This document shows positions 1-5,779 of a DNA stretch of 5,779 nt, piece after piece; the first letter of the stretch is position 1, and every line of letters begins with the position of its first letter. This DNA comes from Thermaceae bacterium (GTDB lineage Bacteria; Deinococcota; Deinococci; Deinococcales; Marinithermaceae): assembly GCA_027023115.1 (NCBI GenBank), contig JALVWZ010000424.1, positions 1-5,779 on the forward strand, in the 5' to 3' direction. The notes beneath the pieces are model-generated. The model was not told where the DNA came from and searched no databases. It saw nothing but the letters and a program-made list of their open reading frames with translations. A program made the translations under genes and the position numbers.

Positions 1-1309
1 GGAACATCGAGAACATGGTGTTGATGGAGTCCATCGAACCCCAACCGGCCATGTAGAGGGTGAAGTGGCCCTTGGTCATGTTGGGGAAGAAGACCTTCTT
101 GGGCACCGCGTTGACCGAGGCCTTGATACCGATGTCGCGCAGCATGCTGGCGATGGCCTGGGCTATCTGGGCATCGTTCAGGTAACGGTCGTTGGGAGCG
201 TCTATGCGCAGTTCGAAGGGCACTCGCTTGCCGTCTTTGGTGGGGAGCTCGAGCCAGCCGTCGCCGTCTTTGTCGCCGTAGCCGAGGTCTTCGAGGATCT
301 TGCGGGCCGCCTTGGGGTCGTAGGGGAAGCGATGGATGTTGGGCGAGTAGCCTTCGTGCACTTTGGCCAGGAACTGGGGAGCTACGGTGGCGGCGCCACC
401 CATGATCTTCTTGACGATGGCCTCTTCGTTGATGGCCATGTAAACGGCCTTGCGCGCCTCGGGGTTGAGGAACGGGTTTTCCGCGCCGGCGGGCAGGCCC
501 TCGGAGCCGTACTTGCGCCAGTAGTCCATGGCCACGTAGATTACGCGCACGCCGGGGGTTTGTTTGACGGTGGCGCGGCCGGAGCGCTCGACGCGGGCAA
601 AGTCCTGCGGCAGCACCTTTTCGGCAATGTCTATCTCGCCCGAGAGCAGGCCGGCGACGCGCGTCGCCCCCTGGGGAATGTTCTTGAGAACGACGTTCTT
701 GAAGTCGGGCTTGGTGCCCCAGTAGTCCTCGAAGCGAACCAGGGTCAGGTGGTCGGCGTTGAGCCACTCCACGAACTTATAGGGACCGGTGCCGATGGGG
801 TGCTTGCCAAAGCCCTCCTCGCCCACTTTGTCGAAGTAGGCCTTGGGGATGATGGCGGCGTGGTCCAGGTGCGCCGGCAGGAGCGGGTCGGGAACCTTGG
901 TGTCGATCTCGACCGTGTAGTCGTCGATGATCTTGACGTTGCTAACCTTGCCAACGTAGGCCTTCATCTGCGACTTGGGGTGGGTGGCCGCGCGCATTAT
1001 CGAGAAGGCGACGTCGGCGGCGGTCATGGTGCTGCCGTCATGGAACTTGACGCCCTTGCGGATCTTCATGATCCAGGTGTTGGGGTCGACGTTCTTGATC
1101 GACTCGGCCAGCACCGGCACCACCTTGCCCTGGGGGTTGTAGAAGAAGGGGGTTTCGAAGATGTGGTGCTGCCAGGCCAGGGTGGTGGTCTCGTTGCGCA
1201 TGTGCGGGTCGAGGGTAACCGCCCCTCCCTGGTAAGCGATTACCAGCTTGTCGCCTGCGGCGAACGCCAGTGAGAGTAAAAATGCTGCCATTATCCAGTA
1301 GCGTTTCAT
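1..1309 (-). CDS. ABC transporter solute-binding protein, family 5 (oligopeptide/oligosaccharide type), C-terminus outside window
   Basis: Extracytoplasmic binding protein that would deliver a ligand to an ABC importer. The 436 visible residues run without a stop to the window edge; family members are usually about 500-600 residues, so the last part is missing. The start is the ATG at 1307-1309, preceded by a strong GGAGG site. Residues 1-17 form a Sec signal peptide: positive MKR, a hydrophobic core, and a probable cut after AFA (15-17). There is no lipobox cysteine, so it is probably a soluble periplasmic protein. Family 5 hallmarks follow: TLDPH (32-36), the WIMKIRKGVKFHDG block with TAADVAFS (79-103), HPIGTGPYKF (170-179), LSGEIDIA (222-229), and NPEARKAVYMAINEE (282-296). 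Residues 346-351 carry a DxDxDG loop. Ligand is uncertain: the family is best known for peptides, but some thermophile members bind oligosaccharides, and a GH31 glucosidase lies nearby. Permease genes would be expected further left, outside the window. Confidence 0.93.
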   Translation of the reverse strand, partial: MKRYWIMAAFLLSLAFAAGDKLVIAYQGGAVTLDPHMRNETTTLAWQHHIFETPFFYNPQGKVVPVLAESIKNVDPNTWIMKIRKGVKFHDGSTMTAADVAFSIMRAATHPKSQMKAYVGKVSNVKIIDDYTVEIDTKVPDPLLPAHLDHAAIIPKAYFDKVGEEGFGKHPIGTGPYKFVEWLNADHLTLVRFEDYWGTKPDFKNVVLKNIPQGATRVAGLLSGEIDIAEKVLPQDFARVERSGRATVKQTPGVRVIYVAMDYWRKYGSEGLPAGAENPFLNPEARKAVYMAINEEAIVKKIMGGAATVAPQFLAKVHEGYSPNIHRFPYDPKAARKILEDLGYGDKDGDGWLELPTKDGKRVPFELRIDAPNDRYLNDAQIAQAIASMLRDIGIKASVNAVPKKVFFPNMTKGHFTLYMAGWGSMDSINTMFSMF

Positions 1310-1316
1310 ATACCAG

Positions 1317-1324
1317 CCTCCTTT
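1317..1324 (-). promoter_or_regulatory. Strong Shine-Dalgarno site of the solute-binding protein gene
   Basis: On the minus strand the sequence reads AAAGGAGG and ends 7 nt before the ATG at 1309. It follows a run of seven A residues and lies directly downstream of a small hairpin (1328-1346). A near-consensus site in an open A-rich leader suggests efficient translation, as expected for a binding protein made in excess over its permeases. It also supports the chosen start. Confidence 0.85.
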
Positions 1325-1327
1325 TTT

Positions 1328-1346
1328 TCGCTACCCGACGTAGCGA
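1328..1346 (-). repeat. Perfect 7-bp inverted repeat (leader hairpin)
   Basis: The arms TCGCTAC and GTAGCGA flank a 5-nt centre. In minus-strand RNA this would be a 7-bp stem with a 5-nt loop, ending only a few nucleotides before the Shine-Dalgarno site of the binding protein gene. It is followed by A residues rather than U on the minus strand, so it is not a canonical terminator for the upstream genes. It could stabilise the 5' end of the binding-protein message or act as a protein-binding site. The repeat is seen directly; its role is inferred. Confidence 0.6.
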
Positions 1347-1374
1347 TGGGTTGTTTCACCTTAGCTTAACCCAT
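1346..1374 (-). repeat. Perfect 7-bp inverted repeat with 15-nt spacer
   Basis: The arms ATGGGTT (1346-1352) and AACCCAT (1368-1374) are exact reverse complements, separated by 15 nt of mixed sequence. It directly abuts the neighbouring hairpin at base 1346. As DNA, the arm centres are about 22 bp apart (two helical turns), compatible with a dimeric regulator. As RNA it would be a 7-bp stem with a large loop. The repeat is seen directly; a regulatory role is inference. Confidence 0.5.
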
Positions 1375-1378
1375 GAGG

Positions 1379-1391
1379 GGCGGTGACCGCC
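1379..1391 (-). repeat. 13-bp palindrome GGCGGT-N-ACCGCC
   Basis: Perfect dyad symmetry of 6 bp on each side of one central base, located 24-36 nt after the stop codon of the carboxypeptidase gene. As minus-strand RNA it could form a 5-bp GC stem with a 3-nt loop, but the following bases are CCTCATGGG, not a U-tract, so a classical intrinsic terminator is not supported. A compact operator or a weak terminator without U-tract are alternatives. The 23 bp between it and the stop codon are A/T-rich (1392-1414), but I see no convincing pair of -35 and -10 hexamers in the spacer. Confidence 0.45.
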
Positions 1392-1414
1392 TGGATTAGA
1401 TTTAGTTTTTACCC

Positions 1415-2926
1415 TTAGATATCGTATAAATTGCCAAAGCGTTTCTTGAGGTAACCAATGAGGACGGCGGCCGTGGGCGGGTTGCCGCTGGCGCGCTCGA
1501 TGAGCCGGCGCGGCTGGTAGCGGCGGCCCTGGGAGTGGATGTGCTGGCGCAGCCAGGTGAGCAGCGGGGCGAACTCGCCCCGGGCAAAGGCTTCTTCCAG
1601 GTCGCCCAGGTCGGCCTTGGCCGCTTCGAAGAGCTGCGCGGCGTAGACGTTGCCCAGGGTATAGGTGGGGAAGTAGCCGAAAAGGCCGCCGGCCCAGTGG
1701 ACGTCCTGCATTACGCCGTCTTTGTAATCGGGCGGTTCTATGCCCAAATACTCGCGGTACTTGGCGTTCCAGGCCCCGGGCAGGTCGGCCACGCTCAGTT
1801 CGTCGCGGAAGAGGGCCAGCTCGAGCTCGAACCTAATCTGAATGTGCAGGTTATAGGTCAGCTCGTCGGCTTCGACGCGGATCAGGCTGGGCCGCACCGC
1901 GTTGACGGCGCGGTGAAACTCGTCCAGACCGACGTTCGCCAGCGCGGAAAAGTTGCTCTGGAGCAGTGGGTAGAAGTAGAGCCAAAAACCCCGGCTGCGA
2001 CCCACCGCGTTTTCCCACAGGCGCGACTGCGACTCGTGCACCCCCATCCCGGCCGCCTCGCCGGCGGGGGTGCCCCAGTATTCGGCGGGCAGGCCCTGTT
2101 CGTACATGGCGTGACCCGCCTCGTGAATGGCGCCGAAGAGGGCCGAGCCCAGGTAGTTTGGAAAATAGCGGGTGGTAATGCGTACGTCGCCGGGCCCCAC
2201 CGACAGCTCAAAGGGGTGAGCGGTGGGGTCTATGCGTCCGCCGTCCAGGTCGTAGCCGATGCGGCCGACCAGCTCGCGGACGACCCGCGCCTGGGTCTCT
2301 ACCGGATAATCTCCCTCCAGCACGCCGGCGGGCGGCTGCTTGGCGGAACCGAGAATGGCGTCTAGGAGGGCGCGGGTCTCGCGCCCCAAAACCGCGAAGA
2401 GATCCTGCAGGCTCCGGGCCCGCTCGCCCGGTTCGTAGTCTTCCAAGAGCGCGTCGTAGGGCTCGGTCTGGTAGCCGACCGCCTCGGCGTACTCTCTGGT
2501 CAGCCGCACCAGCCGCTCCAGGTAGGGGCGGAAAGCCTCCCAGTCGTTGCGGCGGCGCAGCTCCTCCCAGGCGCTCTCGCCCTCACTCTGCGCCCGCGCC
2601 AGCGCCACCGCCAGGTCCTCGGGCACCCGCCGGGTGCGCTCGTAGGCCCGCCGCCACTCGCGCACGTTGGCCGCTTCGGGAGACTTTGGGTCTTGCATGA
2701 AGGGGGCCGCGGCGGCGGCCTCGAGCCAGTCGCCAATGCGGGGGTCGCTGCGTCGCTGGTGCAACAGCTTGGCCAGCGCCGCAAACTGGCGGGCGCGGTG
2801 TTCGTGCCCCTTAGCGGGCAGGTAGGTACGCTGGTCCCAGCCGGCCAGGGCGCCCAGGCTCTGGTAGTAAGCGGTTTCTAGTTGAAAGTCGTGGAGCTCT
2901 CGGTAAGCGTTTTGGGGGTCGTTCAC
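1415..2926 (-). CDS. M32-family zinc metallocarboxypeptidase (thermostable carboxypeptidase 1 type)
   Basis: Cytoplasmic enzyme that removes single amino acids from peptide C-termini using a bound divalent metal. The 503 residues match the usual family length (about 500). All the family's characteristic blocks are visible: HPF (237-239), DVRITT (247-252), the metal motif HEAGH (268-272) with catalytic Glu269 and ligands His268 and His272, HESQ (297-300) carrying the third ligand Glu298, IRVEAD (349-354) and GVMQDVHW (404-411). No signal peptide or membrane segment is seen. The start is a GTG at 2924-2926 overlapping the TGA stop of the preceding gene, with an AAAGGA site 6 nt upstream; the initial sequence [13 protein letters not shown] suits the family's N-terminal helix. 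The last codon is followed by TAA. The enzyme is intact and probably active. Its job in peptide turnover fits an oligopeptide-type binding protein downstream better than the glucosidase upstream. Confidence 0.96.
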   Translation of the reverse strand: MNDPQNAYRELHDFQLETAYYQSLGALAGWDQRTYLPAKGHEHRARQFAALAKLLHQRRSDPRIGDWLEAAAAAPFMQDPKSPEAANVREWRRAYERTRRVPEDLAVALARAQSEGESAWEELRRRNDWEAFRPYLERLVRLTREYAEAVGYQTEPYDALLEDYEPGERARSLQDLFAVLGRETRALLDAILGSAKQPPAGVLEGDYPVETQARVVRELVGRIGYDLDGGRIDPTAHPFELSVGPGDVRITTRYFPNYLGSALFGAIHEAGHAMYEQGLPAEYWGTPAGEAAGMGVHESQSRLWENAVGRSRGFWLYFYPLLQSNFSALANVGLDEFHRAVNAVRPSLIRVEADELTYNLHIQIRFELELALFRDELSVADLPGAWNAKYREYLGIEPPDYKDGVMQDVHWAGGLFGYFPTYTLGNVYAAQLFEAAKADLGDLEEAFARGEFAPLLTWLRQHIHSQGRRYQPRRLIERASGNPPTAAVLIGYLKKRFGNLYDI

Positions 2927-3687
2927 GCATCGTCCTTTCTGTTAATCGCCAGGGCGCGCTCGAGCGCCGTAGTTGCTTCCGCGCCGCCCGCCACGTAAGC
3001 CAGGAAGCGCCCGTAGACCTCGTCGGGGCCTACGTTTGGGGGGAGTTGGTACTGTTTTTCATCCAGCAGCGAGAGGCGGCGCACCGAGCCCTCGTCGAAG
3101 TAGAGAACTTGACCCGCCCACTGAAAGAGCTCGCCGGGGCGGATTCCCAAAGCCTCCGCCGTCTCGGCGTCGGTCTTCATGTAGGCCAGCGGCAGGTAGG
3201 GCCGCAACACCTCGTCCAATTCGCCGCGAGCCGCCCAGCGGACCAACCGCAGGTCGAGGCTCAACGCCAGACCGCGCCGCAGTCCCTCGTGAAACACCTC
3301 CACCGCCGTCGTCCGCGCCGGGTCCACGCCAAAGATCCAGGCTCCGCCGTGGATCAGCGTGCCGCCCTCGAAGAAGGCGTCGCCAGGTGGCTCGAGGTGA
3401 GCGTCGGCCAGACGGTACGCCGCCGGCCTTTCCCCTCCCAGCATCAGGCTGGTGGGGTGGTCCTCGTCCTTTTGCAAGATCGCCGCGACGTCGCTTTTAG
3501 CCAGCTCCTCTTCTACGCGTCGCCCAAAAGCGTCACGCCCCACCCGACCCAACAGCCTAGTACGCGCGCCGGTTGCGGCAGCGGCCAGCGCCTGGCGGAC
3601 CAGCGGCCCGCCGCTAAACGACCGCCAGCAGTCTTTCTGCCCATCCGGAGCCAGCTCCACTACGATCTCGCCAAACACCAGCAGCAT
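2923..3687 (-). CDS. PfkB/ribokinase-like protein with degenerate active-site motifs
   Basis: Fold assignment rests on residues 1-10 ([11 protein letters not shown]), the GG-start helix at 26-41, [14 protein letters not shown] (45-58), and SLDLRLVRW (143-151) followed by [13 protein letters not shown] (169-181). These match the order in fructokinase-like PfkB proteins, which phosphorylate sugars with ATP. Several key positions differ: the first helix lacks the usual Asn, the D-x-N-x-R motif reads DLRLVR, the nucleotide-binding TLGxxG stretch is replaced by YFDEGS (196-201), and the C-terminal GAGD anion hole reads GPD (220-222) with one residue missing; Asp222 may be the retained base. It is also short, 254 residues against about 300-320, mainly by loss of the region between 181 and 194. 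The reading frame is intact with host-like codon use, so it is not obviously a pseudogene. Start: ATG at 3685-3687; a TTG at 3726 would add 13 residues that do not resemble the family. Active kinase, altered specificity or pseudoenzyme are all possible. Confidence 0.8.
   Translation of the reverse strand: MLLVFGEIVVELAPDGQKDCWRSFSGGPLVRQALAAAATGARTRLLGRVGRDAFGRRVEEELAKSDVAAILQKDEDHPTSLMLGGERPAAYRLADAHLEPPGDAFFEGGTLIHGGAWIFGVDPARTTAVEVFHEGLRRGLALSLDLRLVRWAARGELDEVLRPYLPLAYMKTDAETAEALGIRPGELFQWAGQVLYFDEGSVRRLSLLDEKQYQLPPNVGPDEVYGRFLAYVAGGAEATTALERALAINRKDDA
2933..2938 (-). promoter_or_regulatory. Ribosome binding site of the M32 gene, inside the end of the upstream gene
   Basis: AAAGGA on the minus strand ends 6 nt before the GTG start at 2926 and lies within the last codons of the PfkB-like gene. 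Together with the shared GTGA at 2923-2926 (start GTG, stop TGA) this is the usual layout for translational coupling, and it decides in favour of the GTG start. An ATG at 2929-2931 is out of frame. Confidence 0.7.
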
Positions 3688-3692
3688 GCGCA

Positions 3693-3701
3693 CCTCGCCT
3701 T
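3693..3701 (-). promoter_or_regulatory. Probable ribosome binding site of the PfkB-like gene
   Basis: The minus strand reads AAGGCGAGG before the ATG at 3687. GAGG is 5 nt and AAGG 10 nt from the start, so either could serve as the Shine-Dalgarno element. It lies in the 57-nt gap after the GH31 stop codon (TAG at 3745-3747) and supports the ATG over an upstream TTG. I see no promoter or terminator in that gap. Confidence 0.5.
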
Positions 3702-3744
3702 CGCGCGGGAAGGGCCCGCATACCAAGACTACGACGCCGCCACC

Positions 3745-5779
3745 CTACCACTCCAGCCAACCTTCGCCCTTACTCAGCCTGAGGCGCAAACTGCCGCCGG
3801 CGAACTCCACCTCGCCGCTGGCCCTTAGCGGCCGCTCCGCGCCGACTATCTCGACCATTACCTCGCCTTCCGAAACCGGATCCTGACGCAGCACCAGCCG
3901 CTTCCCGTCGAAGCGGCCGCTCAACCGCCAGCGCTCACCCGCTCCGTAACCTTCGCCATCGTCTGCGTAAACCTCACCGGCAATGTTCTCGTCCAGGACG
4001 AGCCGCCAGATTAGCGGATCCCAGTGGGCGTTGCCGGCAGGCCGCGGCGCCGTCAGCGGCACGGCGCTGCCGCCGCGCTGCCAGAGAGGAATACGGTCGT
4101 ACGGGGCGGCCGCCGTCACCCAGCCGGGCCCGGAAAACTCCTCACCGCTCCAGAACTCGCGCCAGTTACCACGCGGCAGGTAGGCCAGGCGCGGGGTCGT
4201 GCCGGGCCGCAGCACCGGCGCCGCCAGCAGGTCGGCTCCCAGCGTGAACTGGTCGTAAACGGCGGCGGCTTCGGGGTCTTCGGGGAAATGGTAGAAAAGC
4301 GGGCGCATCAGCGGCCTTCCGGTACGCGACGCCTCTTCCGCCAGGGTGTACAGGTAAGGCAGCAGGCGGTAGCGGAAGCGAATGGCCGCGCGCACGTAGC
4401 TGGTCCAGGGTTCGCCAAAGGCCCAGGGCTCCTGGCGGCGGCTGGTCTTGGCGGAGTGGTTGCGCATGAAGGGGTAGAAGGCGCCCAGCCATGTCCAGCG
4501 CGTGAGGAGTTCGCCGTCCGCGTCGTAGCGGAAGCCGCCGATGTCGGCGCCGCCAAAGGCGATCCCGGAAAGGCCCATGTTGAGCAGCATCGGCACGCTC
4601 ATGGCCATGTGCTCCCAAAAACTGCTGTTGTCGCCAGTCCAAACCCAGGCGTAGCGCTGAATACCGGCAAAGCCGGAGCGGGTTAGCACGAAGGGGCGCC
4701 GCCCCTCCCGCAATCGCTCCAGCGCTTCGTGGGTGGCGCGGCTCATCAGGAGGCCGTAGAGGTTGTGCACCTCGGCGTGCAGGCGCGCCCCGTGGCGGGC
4801 GCTGAGCGGCAGCGTCTTGCCAACGCCGAAGCTCTCGTCGCCTTCCACCGCGAAGGCCGCCGGTTCGTTCATGTCGTTCCAGATTCCGGCCACGCCGGCC
4901 TCGAGCAGCACCCGGTGTTGCTCGCCCCACCAGCGGCGCACCTCGGAACGGGAAAAGTCGGGCCAGACCGCCGGCCGGGGCCATACCTCACCCACCAGCT
5001 CCTCCTCGCGGTGGTTCTTGACGAAGGCGTCCAGCTTGCGGCCGCTTTCGTATACCTGGTAGCCTTCTTCCTTCTTGACCCCCGGATCCACGATGGTCAC
5101 CACCCGCACCCCCTCGGTGGCCAGTTCACGCAGCAGACCGGCGGGGTCGGGAAAGCGACTCGGCGAAAAGGTGAAGACCCGGTAGCCGTCCATGTACTCG
5201 ATGTCGAGCCAGAGGGCACTCAGGGGAATGTCGTGTTCCTTGAAGCCGGCCAGCGCCTCGCGAACCGCGGTTTCGTCCGGGTAGCTCCAGCGGCACTGGT
5301 GAAAACCCAAAGACCACAGGGGCGGCAGGCCGGGGCGGCCGACCAGGGCGGTATAGCGCTCGACCACCTCCGCTGGCGCGGGGCCGGGCACCAGCCAGAG
5401 GTCGAAGGTCGGCCCGCTGCTGGCGATGCGGCTGCGGCCGGGCTCGCGCGCCGCCAGGTCGAAGAGGGTTTGCCAGCTTTCGTCCAGGTAAAGGCCCCGG
5501 GCAAGTCCGGCGTCGAAGGCGATCAGGAAGGGGTGGGCCTGATAGAGTGGGTCGTCCTTGGGCTGCTGTTCGAAGGCGTCGGTTGTCCAGTTGAGCCAGC
5601 GCCGACCTTTCTTGTCTAGAAAACCGGTACGCTCGCCCAGGCCAAAGTAGCGCCGCTGCGAGCCTTCGCGCAGGTGGAGCGCGTAGCCGCCGCCGAAGGG
5701 TTGGCCGTCCTCCACCTCCCGCTCGCCGCCCACCCCGGCCACCGCCTCGGCCACCGCGGCGGCATCGGTTATCCAGGTG
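3745..5779 (-). CDS. GH31-family alpha-glucosidase, N-terminus outside window
   Basis: Hydrolyses terminal alpha-linked glucose by a retaining mechanism; no secretion signal can be judged because the N-terminus is missing. Numbering from the GTG at 5754 (not the true start): FGLGERTGFLDKKG (37-50) and NWTTDAF (55-61) end the N-terminal beta-sandwich. The barrel carries LWLDIEYMDGY (181-191) with substrate-binding Asp184, the nucleophile Asp294 in IWNDMNEP (4873-4875), Arg359, the acid/base Asp375 in WTGDN (4630-4632), GGADIGGF (401-408) and RNHS with His433. The C-terminal beta domains include VYADDGEGYGAGE (595-607). WNDMNEP and the intact -1 subsite favour alpha-glucosidase over alpha-xylosidase; alpha-1,4 against alpha-1,6 preference cannot be read off. 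The frame stays open for eight more codons to the edge and no Shine-Dalgarno precedes the GTG, so roughly 100 residues are probably missing. It is the most upstream visible gene of the likely operon, 57 nt before the PfkB-like gene. Confidence 0.95.
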   Translation of the reverse strand, partial: TWITDAAAVAEAVAGVGGEREVEDGQPFGGGYALHLREGSQRRYFGLGERTGFLDKKGRRWLNWTTDAFEQQPKDDPLYQAHPFLIAFDAGLARGLYLDESWQTLFDLAAREPGRSRIASSGPTFDLWLVPGPAPAEVVERYTALVGRPGLPPLWSLGFHQCRWSYPDETAVREALAGFKEHDIPLSALWLDIEYMDGYRVFTFSPSRFPDPAGLLRELATEGVRVVTIVDPGVKKEEGYQVYESGRKLDAFVKNHREEELVGEVWPRPAVWPDFSRSEVRRWWGEQHRVLLEAGVAGIWNDMNEPAAFAVEGDESFGVGKTLPLSARHGARLHAEVHNLYGLLMSRATHEALERLREGRRPFVLTRSGFAGIQRYAWVWTGDNSSFWEHMAMSVPMLLNMGLSGIAFGGADIGGFRYDADGELLTRWTWLGAFYPFMRNHSAKTSRRQEPWAFGEPWTSYVRAAIRFRYRLLPYLYTLAEEASRTGRPLMRPLFYHFPEDPEAAAVYDQFTLGADLLAAPVLRPGTTPRLAYLPRGNWREFWSGEEFSGPGWVTAAAPYDRIPLWQRGGSAVPLTAPRPAGNAHWDPLIWRLVLDENIAGEVYADDGEGYGAGERWRLSGRFDGKRLVLRQDPVSEGEVMVEIVGAERPLRASGEVEFAGGSLRLRLSKGEGWLEW

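Noticed and set aside
65..1273. Long open frame on the plus strand (402 codons) opposite the binding-protein gene
   Set aside because: Its translation is Val/Gly/Leu/Asp-rich with no family resemblance, while the minus strand gives a textbook family 5 protein. Long antisense frames are expected from GC-ended codon bias.
1333..1352. Alternative RNA pairing of the AACCCAT arm with GGGT in the next hairpin (attenuator-like switch)
   Set aside because: Only 4 bp can form, far weaker than either perfect 7-bp stem, so a switching mechanism is not supported.
1379..1414. Intrinsic terminator after the M32 gene
   Set aside because: On the minus strand the GC palindrome is followed by CCTCATGGG, not a T-run. 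On the plus strand a T-run lies about a dozen bases downstream, too far for a canonical terminator, and no plus-strand gene ends there.
1398..1436. Promoter for the binding-protein gene: TTGGCA as -35 with TAAAAA as -10
   Set aside because: The spacing is 20 bp and the -10 match is poor; other combinations in the A/T-rich stretch were no better, so no promoter is called.
1535..2365. Plus-strand open frame opposite the M32 gene
   Set aside because: Antisense shadow of a gene with every M32 motif intact; no recognisable domain and no ribosome site considered convincing.
3688..3726. Upstream TTG start for the PfkB-like gene
   Set aside because: It adds 13 residues (MVCGPFPREGEVR) unlike the family N-terminus, whereas the ATG at 3687 begins directly at the first beta-strand and has GAGG 5 nt upstream.
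3046..3828. Plus-strand open frames spanning the PfkB-like gene and the end of GH31
   Set aside because: They cross the boundary of two real minus-strand genes and their translations are low-complexity Arg/Pro/Ser or Gln/Ala-rich, typical of shadow frames.
4166..5619. Other long frames within GH31 (minus 4166-4984, plus 4729-5619)
   Set aside because: They lie entirely inside the GH31 coding region, whose catalytic motifs are continuous in one frame; the alternatives are Arg/Ala/Pro-rich or show no family features.

Overview
The window is GC-rich and densely coded. All four genes recognised lie on the minus strand, so transcription runs from high to low coordinates. The organism looks like a thermophilic or related GC-rich bacterium. 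A Thermus-Deinococcus lineage fits the M32 carboxypeptidase (a family with well-studied Thermus members), the non-lipoprotein family 5 solute-binding protein and the strong GC-ended codon bias. That placement is inference from protein style, not a demonstrated assignment.

Layout in transcription order: (1) 5779-3745, a GH31 alpha-glucosidase whose N-terminus lies beyond the window; (2) 3687-2923, a short PfkB/ribokinase-like protein with unusual active-site motifs; (3) 2926-1415, a complete M32 zinc carboxypeptidase that overlaps the kinase-like gene by 4 nt; (4) a 105-nt spacer (1414-1310) holding three perfect inverted repeats and a strong Shine-Dalgarno site; (5) 1309-1, a secreted family 5 ABC-transporter solute-binding protein whose C-terminus lies beyond the window. 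There is no gene-free stretch longer than 300 bases. I saw no RNA genes, insertion sequences, CRISPR arrays or phage-type genes.

Genes 1-3 look like one operon, with a 57-nt gap followed by a 4-nt overlap. The solute-binding gene is either the distal member or the first gene of a transporter operon continuing to the left. The set reads as scavenging and breakdown: capture of an oligosaccharide or oligopeptide, hydrolysis of alpha-glucosides, possible phosphorylation or sensing by the PfkB-like protein, and trimming of peptides by the carboxypeptidase. Family 5 binding proteins can bind either peptides or sugars, so the neighbourhood leaves both ligands open.

I found no convincing previously undescribed system. 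The two items most worth a second look are the PfkB-like protein, which lacks several residues expected of an active sugar kinase, and the stack of inverted repeats between the carboxypeptidase and the solute-binding gene.
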